A DNA stretch of 64,000 nucleotides, from NCBI GenBank assembly GCA_963978905.1, contig OZ022256.1:14057863-14121862 (forward strand). The letters are read 5' to 3'. Shown in pieces: positions 57,422 through 64,000 of the stretch. The notes under the pieces were generated by a model. That model was not told the DNA's origin. It was given only the letters and a program-made list of their open reading frames with translations, and did not search any database. The first letter of the stretch is position 1; each line of letters opens with the position of its first letter. The position numbers were made by a program, and so were the translations under genes. The stretch comes from Trichostrongylus colubriformis. Its lineage: Eukaryota; Nematoda; Chromadorea; Rhabditida; Trichostrongylidae.

Positions 57422-58315
57422 TTAGGTTGATTCATAATAAATCGGACAAATGGTAGTGATGATTTCTAGAGATCATAACTCAGTAACGAATTAACGAAAA
57501 TGGCGCGAGGTACCGTTGGAATGAGTATGAAAAGCTCTTCAAAGTACCGCAAAATAATCACTCCTAAGTTAATTCATTCCGCCACAATGCCGCACGATTT
57601 CAAGCGGTCCACAGACCACATCCGCAACGTCATACTATTTATATCGCTATCTGGCCAGGAACCCGCGGATATCGGCAGACGTCTGATAGAAGTTCACAGG
57701 GAGCATGCCCCCGGCAGAAGTACACTGTAGTTGTGGCATTCGAAGTTTGCGTCAGGCGACTATTCCATCGAAGACGAAAACCGCAGTTAGTGGAGCGTAC
57801 ACGGCGTAGAGTACTGGGAGCTGCTCGATGAAGGTACCACAGTATCCGCTGACGTCTACGTTCGTCAATTACGAGAATTGAAGGCCAATGTGCAAAGTTA
57901 ACTACGGCGGCGGTCACATGTCTACTTCCAGCACGACAACGTGTCTACTTCCACAGACCGTACTTCGCAAGATCGACCAAGGCCGAGCTGCTGTCGTACA
58001 GTTGGACCGTACTTCTATACCCACCGTACTCCCCAGACCTGGCCCTTCAGATTTCCACCTTTTCTCCCACAGCCAACGCCACCTGGACGGCCAAGACTTC
58101 AAAACTCGCGACGAGGTCAAGGCGGCACTCGGCAACTTCTTCGAGCTCCAGCTTCCGGCCTTCTGGAGCAAGGGCATCCATGATCTGCCTATACCGTGGC
58201 AGAAGGTCATCGATAAAGATGGAGTATATTTCAAGTGAATCCCTGTTGTCGTAAAAAAGTTGTACGACATGATTAAAATTGGTCAATTTGTCCGATTTAT
58301 TATGAATCAACCTAA
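57422..58315 (+). mobile_element. Internally degraded mariner with near-perfect TIRs
   Basis: The left end ttaggttgattcataataaa is the exact complement of the right end tttattatgaatcaacctaa, with TA on both sides. The transposase is on the plus strand: a remnant of the N-terminal HTH (about 57587-57730), then from about 57980 PRPGPSDFHLF (third catalytic Asp retained), LGNFFELQLPAFWSKGIHDL and DKDGVYFK, ending at 58238. The central region with the first two Asp residues is deleted or out of frame; 894 bp instead of about 1.3 kb. Confidence 0.88.
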
Positions 58316-58628
58316 TAATTGGGAAAGTACGGCCAGAACTTCAAGTCATGGACAAACTTTCCATGCTTCGGTCTCTTTGGCCTAGCAGTATACTGTTATA
58401 TAATATCAGAGCCGAGGTTTTATGAAAAAGAATGTTGGAGACTGCCGATTACTTTTCAATTTTTGTTTGATCAATTGCTAATTACCCTCACTTTTGCGAG
58501 ATTTTTTCTTCTGTGTCAACTTCTTTATTTATTTGAATAAACAAAAATAAACTTCATTAGCAGAACTATCAAGTAAGGAACAATCGGACTAGAAAAGCAT
58601 TCCGATGTTTTCTAATAGCAGTGATGAC

Positions 58629-61600
58629 TCAATCTTTAGACGGTTCGAGATTTCCGAGCTTATCAGCGAATATGTTGAGAAAGTCGGCTATCATTGGCAT
58701 TTGCAACGAGGAACCACCATCGATTACCAATAGATGACCGACAATGTAACTTGATCTTTGCCTGGAACACAATAATTGCCAATTCTGCGCACGATGTAAC
58801 AAAACTTTGAAAGCCTGCGAGTGGTTGCGTAGCGAGCTATGTTAAGGTACTCCCACGAGGGCAATAATTGCTTCGGTTGCTTCTCATCTCAAATATTTTC
58901 TGCGAACTGGCCCAATTTGTCTGCTTCGCTGTAGGTTCTAACAAATGTTTTTGAAAAGAGCAAAATCTACAAAAGGGGTATAGAAGCTCTAGGAAATGCG
59001 AAGGAGCGGAAAGCGGGTAAAGGCCATTGTTTCCATTTTTTGCGTAGCCGACTGCGCTCACAGAATCCTACTTTATATACCATGTCCACTTTGAACTGGA
59101 CACTTTTCAAAACACCTGGGACATTGTTGAAATCGAATCAGACGTTTCTCAAACCACCTGGGACTTGTTGAAATCGAATTGGACATTTTTCAAATGAAAA
59201 AAAGACTTCTTTCACATCAACATGGACGTTTTTTCTTTTGTTGTTTTTTGATTTTTTTTTTGTTTATTTGAGTTTCTTCTTGAAGTTCATAGTGTATTCT
59301 CAATGCAATATGACGAAAACAAATACGATTTTTCACAAAAAAGTAAGCAGATAATTAAAAACGTTCAGTTACTGAAGCGTTGCCCTGCCGCAGCAGCCGT
59401 CATGTTCATCATGTTGACTCGGTCCAAGTCATAGTGGCATTTCTTCAGTTTAATCTTCAGCTTTCTCACGGCGTTGAAAATAAAAGAAACGGCCAACTCG
59501 ATGTTCACTTCCTTCAGCCGTTCCTGAATCTTCCGCAAGGTATTATCTTCTGGATGTTGCTCCACGATCTCTTCAATGCGCTGCAGCACTTCCGCGGTCA
59601 GCTTGGATCTTCTGTTTCCTCCACAGCTACGCTGGACAATGGCACCTTCCTTCCTGTACGCACTGATGATATTCCTTGCCGTACTCTCGTTAATACCAGC
59701 GACATGAGCGGCTTCATGGATTGATCTCCTGCCCACTTGTACAAGCTTGACGAGGATTTCCTTTTACGCCAAGGTCGTCCGCCTGCAGCGTCGCCGCTCA
59801 CCAGAAATTGAGCTCTTCTTGCTGCTCATGGATGCTCGTGAAGTAGACTGGACAGTACGCAGTTTCGTCACAACTGAAGGGATTACGAAAGTCAAGCCGC
59901 CGTGTCAGTATTCCGCGCGCTTGATGCGGCAATTCTTTTTGAAAAGCGGCTATTTATCGACGGGTACTGCCATTTGACACTGTTTTGTATTATACGCTTC
60001 TCATCTGAACATTCAGAAATGCTCATAGGAAGTTCTCCGACTTAAATTGAAAAACATCCATTTTAATTAGAAAAATGTTCTGGGTGGTTTAAGAAAAAAG
60101 TTAATGTGGTTTAAAAATCGTCCCTGGTGATTTGAAAGACGTCAATATTGGTTCGGAAAGTGTCCATTTCAAAGCGGAAATGGTATATAATCGGCTAAGT
60201 GTGTCTGTTGGTGTCGGTGTGCGTGTGTTTGTGTGTGTGTTTGACCGGAAATTCATATCTCGCGTCGTAGCAAAGATGGGATCCTGGATTTTAGATATTA
60301 TATAGGGATGGTAAGGGGATTTCAACGGTTGTGGACCGAAAGTGATAGCAGCTGATAAGGGCTGATAAGGAGCCTCGAAAGGCTAATGTCGCCAGATCCG
60401 TCCCGCCTTTCGGGTCGATTCTAAAGCGCCGACACTCATAGATGTTTTAGGGGGTGGGACCGGCACATCAATGGTGGGTGTTCCAAATTGATAACAGTTG
60501 ATAAGGGCTGATAAGGAGCCTTGGGAGGCAAATGTCGCTAAATTCGTTTCACCTTTCGAGCCGATCCTAGGGCGCCGACACTCATAGGTGTTTTGAGATG
60601 TGGGACGGGCACATCAGTGGTGGGTGGTCCAAATTGATAACGGTTATAGGATTCGCTAAGGAGCGTCAAGAGGCTAATGTCGTCAAATTCGCTGCGCTCT
60701 TCTGGCTAACATGGAATGATCACACTCAGGTACTGCAGGGTATGGGGAGCTTGATAGTTTTTCGAAACTGCGAAACTAAAAGGCTTGCGAGGCTGATAAG
60801 AGCATTAGGATATGGGGAAGGGATTAAATCCGGCACACCGCTTACTGTTACTATACGACTGCTGTAGTAAATGCGTCTGATGCTCAGTACCATTGGGTGA
60901 AACATATTTTGTTGTTCCGATATCTGCTGCAGATGCATCGATCGCTGAATTGCCTAGCGTTCCAAGTAATGGTGCATGGCTTTTGGTACTGCGATCTACG
61001 CGGATTATTAAGATACGGTCAAGATTAATGATATCAAAGCGAGCGATCATTCTTTCATGCGGTGCCAGCAACAATATTGGGTATCGACTATATTTACAAA
61101 AACGATGGCATCGATAACTGGCATACGGATCTACCACCTATATGGAGGTTGCTCACGAGGAAGGTCTTCCAACTCATGACGCGCTTTTTGAAAGCTGTTT
61201 TTTGCATGTATGGGGGTACGTACAAGAATCATATAACTGATGTCCATTTTTGCGGCGCGGCCCTACAAATGCCAAAAACGGGGTTGATGGTTCGATCCCC
61301 ACTGAGGACAAATTTTTGCAAAATCTAGATTTTCAGTTTTTGGGCGCGTAAACTTTTGAATATAAAGAATAAGTGCAGTAATCACATTAAGAACTCCGAA
61401 CTGCCCTCCATTGCCAGTTCTCAGCAAGTTTGACAGCCCAATTTTTTGGCCTTTCTGCGCTCATAGCACATGAACGAGGCGTTTTTGCGCGAAACGGATC
61501 CGATAGTCGTGTTCAGAAGGTCGAACTACCCCTAGGGGTGAGTTTCCAGCCGAATCGAGATTTTGACCCGAATTCGGAACATTGGTATACCATCGACTGC

Positions 61601-62927
61601 ACATGCGATGAAGGAGACGACGATATCACTTGTCAGGAAATTCTCTCTATTTCTCTTGCTTGGTGCTTGATAGGTGAAATTATAGCGATAGGCATCCATG
61701 CTGTGCATATTCCATTGATTTCCATCGATTTTGTGAGTTACTCACTTCTACAAGTAGAAAGCGCACCATGTACCCATGACCAAACATCTTTTTCGAAGTT
61801 AGGGTCAAAATTTGGACTTGGCTAGAAATGTGTCCCCAAGGGTAGATTGTCCCCCTGAACACGAATATGACACTCATATTGTGCGAAATCGCGAATTTCG
61901 AGCGCTACTGCCCTTTCATGTCAAAAAAGTACACATCATCAAATTCATTGCCAATTCGTAGATAGAGTCATTTTGGCATGCTGTCAACGAAAATCGTAGT
62001 CATTTGGCATAAACAGACATATTTGAAGACGAAAAAGTGAATGCAAAAGAAATACAAAACTTATGGAGAGCCGGGACTCGAACCACCAACCCAGCGTTTC
62101 ATCCCTTTAAGAGTCCATCGCCGTACCCAGTAGACAATCCAGTCGCCACAGCGTCTATACTTCGGGGAGCCTTTACGAGACTGCTATGCACTTTTAGCAC
62201 ATGGCAGAGATAAAGTTTCATTTTTTTTTCGTATTTGGCTCTGATTTAGATGTGAAATAGAAGAACACCTTCGGATCTGCACATGATCAAAGTTGCAAGG
62301 AGGATGCATTACTACAAGTGGGTTAAAATCGCCTTTTTAAAAAAATTTTCTTTACTCCTTTTTTGGCATTTGTAGGGCCGCGCAGCAAAAATGGAAGTCA
62401 GTTATATGTTTCATGTAGATTCCCCCATATAATGGAAAAAACTGTTTCCCGAAAGCGCGTCATGACCTGAAGGACCTCCCTTGTCAGCAAAAGTCAATAT
62501 CGACCGTTCTCCCATTAATAATTCTATTGAGTTAGATGAATAATGAATAATTCGCACAGTACTGTGCGATAGTCCAACCGGTATAAAAACAAGCGCGCTG
62601 TTTATATGCTCCAGTGAATGAGATCACACATTCACACACTTTGTATGACACATACCTATCGGCCAAAAAAAGAATCGCATCTGCCACTTCATCGGGTGTT
62701 CCAACACGACCACATGGGACTCGTGCATGCAACGAGGCAACCTCACTTTCTAACTAAAATCAGGTAAACTTTCAGTTTGTGAATAGCGGCGGAGGCTTGA
62801 TTCTAAATGAGAGCAGAATCAACGTTTCTCCGTTTACGTCAAGCGATTGTACCAGTAACGAACCTTTTTTACGGCTTCATCTGGAATTCCTTGGCTCTGT
62901 ATGATATTTGTTGATATCATGCCAGGA
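58629..62927 (-). CDS. Short-chain dehydrogenase/reductase C, 3'-terminal three exons
   Basis: Exons (5' to 3'): 62927-62864, 62753-62656, 58761-58629, corresponding to exons 7-9 of genes A and B with identical lengths (64, 98 nt; last exon 133 nt as in A). They translate to PGMISTNIIQSQGIPDEAVKK, then VPCGRVGTPDEVADAILFL, then SYIVGHLLVIDGGSSLQM and a C-terminus ending EPSKD. The NAD-binding and catalytic exons must lie beyond the right edge: no exon 6 equivalent was found up to 64000, so intron 6 exceeds 1 kb. Intron 8 is 3.9 kb. AATAAATAAA lies about 100 nt past the stop on the minus strand. Gene is tail-to-tail with the arrestin-like gene. Confidence 0.9.
59076..60187 (-). mobile_element. 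1.1-kb element with helix-turn-helix transposase fragment and long TIRs
   Basis: The left end tataccatgtccactttgaa and, on the other strand, right end tataccatttccgctttgaa match and are flanked by TA. Inner repeats of the form cacctgggac(a/t)ttg and aaatcgaattggacattttt recur several times near the left end. Minus-strand ORF 59736-59365 encodes GRRSIHEAAHVAGINESTARNIISAYRK, an HTH of the IS630/Tc1-type transposase N-terminus, then LTAEVLQRIEEIVEQHPEDN. The frame ends before any DDE catalytic domain, so the element is non-autonomous. It lies in SDR C intron 8. Confidence 0.75.
60341..60655. repeat. ~147-bp tandem repeat, two and a fraction units
   Basis: Units begin gatagcagctgataagggct (60341), gataacagttgataagggct (60490) and gataacggttataggattcg (60637). 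Each full unit contains gcgccgacactcatag and gggcacatca. It lies in SDR C intron 8. Confidence 0.8.
61140..62490. mobile_element. Foldback element with ~130-150-bp arms
   Basis: Left arm 61150-61285: ctcatgacgcgctttttgaa, catataactgatgtccattt and gcggccctacaaatgcc. Right arm 62360-62490 carries the complements ggcatttgtagggccgcgc, aatggaagtcagttatatg and gaaagcgcgtcatgac. The 1.1-kb interior holds two B-box-like phrases (ggttcgatcccc near 61287; its tRNA-like counterpart gactcgaaccaccaaccc near 62069 on the other strand) but no recognisable protein. It lies in SDR C intron 8. Confidence 0.65.
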
Positions 62928-64000
62928 CTGAAAAAGGCTGCTCTTATGACCGGATCCTATAAATTTGGTATACAGGAAGTATCCTCAAGATTGCGATCAA
63001 TCAGTCATCGCACAAGGATCAATTTTGGCGATTTTGAGCCAATCAAAAGGCGCCAGTGGTCACTACTCACGAGGAAAAAGTTTTGAGTTCCCACGGAACT
63101 TGAATTACGACCTAGGTTGATCGATGGGGTTTTGAACGGTGACTACGATTGTGAGGACCCAAACCGCGAAACTCCATTCCGAAGCGAGTTGGAAGGGGTC
63201 GAAATTCGATTGCAGTGACTCACTAACCAGGTAACTTGCTTGGCGTGACTCACCAAAAAGTGCAATAAAGAGGACAAGCTCACCATTACCGCGTGCTATG
63301 CAGCAAGAGCGCTACCACTGATCCAAGGAGACTGTTGTTCTCATACGATTAGCTCCGTTGATACGTTACTCTAAGCAATATACCCCGCCGATGGGACATA
63401 GCGAGCAAACTTCCACACCTTCTCTTTCGCTTGAGAACAGCATTTTGCAGATCTATTAGTTCTAGACAATCAAAACGAAGCAGTTAAAGACGAGTATAAT
63501 AAGGAAGTATATAAAGATACCATAGAAGCCAAGAAGGCGCACCGCTCTCAGGATAGCAAATACCTGCACGGAGATGCAAGTGTCCATGAATAAGATACAG
63601 GATATGTTTACATTTCCTGTATACAATTGATACCCGAGGGAACCAATAAGATAAACTAGTAAATGTAATTTCGGATGAAGTGGTTTGCTGGCTCACCGGT
63701 TAGTCGAAACCGTTTCTATTTAAAACGAAAACATAACTCAGTAGCTATAGATTTCATGGAGTTAGAAGAAATTCAAGAGTGTTTGCAATCATGTTTTTGA
63801 GCTTCGGGCGAACACAGCCAAGAAGGACGCCTTGGTCTGGAGTTGAGGAGTTAAGCACCGTCGCACCGCTACCGTACGCGTCTCACACAGGTGTTGAATG
63901 TAAATTCATCGAATTTTTTGAATGAACTGGCTTTTTTCTCACTCTTTCGCCTATTCTCCCTTTCAGTGTTTTACTTGTCCGTTGCTGTGTGCTGTTTCAC
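62928..64000. other. Presumed intron 6 of SDR gene C
   Basis: No exon homologous to SDR exon 6 (motif YSxxKAAQDQ) was found on the minus strand, nor any other gene. A phrase at 63843-63860 (gttgaggagttaagcacc) superficially recalls 5S rRNA but is not supported. Confidence 0.4.

Noticed and set aside
62050..62135. tRNA gene on the minus strand with B-box ggttcgagtccc
   Set aside because: The B-box and an A-box-like phrase are present but no anticodon arm with a proper 7-base loop could be formed, and it lies inside a foldback element.
63843..63875. 5S rRNA-like phrase (gaggagttaagcaccgtcgc)
   Set aside because: Only a short stretch resembles the 5S box region; the flanking sequence does not form the expected 120-nt molecule.

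Overview
The window looks like a strongylid (clade V, hookworm-like) nematode chromosome segment. The evidence is five multi-exon genes with short GT-AG introns typical of nematodes, a Patched-related (PTR) protein, a nematode-type expansion of short-chain dehydrogenases (SDRs), mariner and RTE elements, and introns and spacers filled with foldback MITEs. Species is not resolved. All exon models below were assembled by hand from splice sites, reading phase and family motifs; the four complete models have phase-consistent joins and lengths divisible by three.

Layout. (1) 1-25004, plus strand: one large PTR / sterol-sensing-domain membrane protein gene, 23 exons at 1684-25004, 844 codons. Its 9.2-kb intron 2 holds two tRNA-like sequences, two foldbacks, an RTE retrotransposon with a clear target-site duplication and a MITE. 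(2) 26749-32316, minus strand: SDR gene A, 9 exons, 290 codons, tail-to-tail with the PTR gene. (3) 32317-42197: about 10 kb with no recognisable host gene, containing a full-length dead mariner, a zinc-knuckle (gag-like) fragment and a tRNA-like remnant. (4) 42198-49103, minus strand: SDR gene B, 9 exons, 288 codons, with intron lengths free but coding-exon lengths almost identical to gene A; its last intron carries a 1.35-kb palindrome. (5) 50841-56573, plus strand: a 618-codon protein with two consecutive arrestin-like units joined by an Asp-rich linker, divergent from SDR B. (6) 58629 to beyond the right edge, minus strand: the last three exons of SDR gene C, a third paralogue. Its last intron holds a transposase-fragment element, a tandem repeat and another foldback.

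No operon, CRISPR, prokaryotic signal, rRNA or convincing functional tRNA was seen. The three SDR paralogues point to repeated segmental duplication, with the arrestin gene lying between copies B and C. The most unusual items are the double-arrestin protein, the PTR protein lacking key acidic membrane residues, a 31-bp intron, and the nested or palindromic transposon structures.
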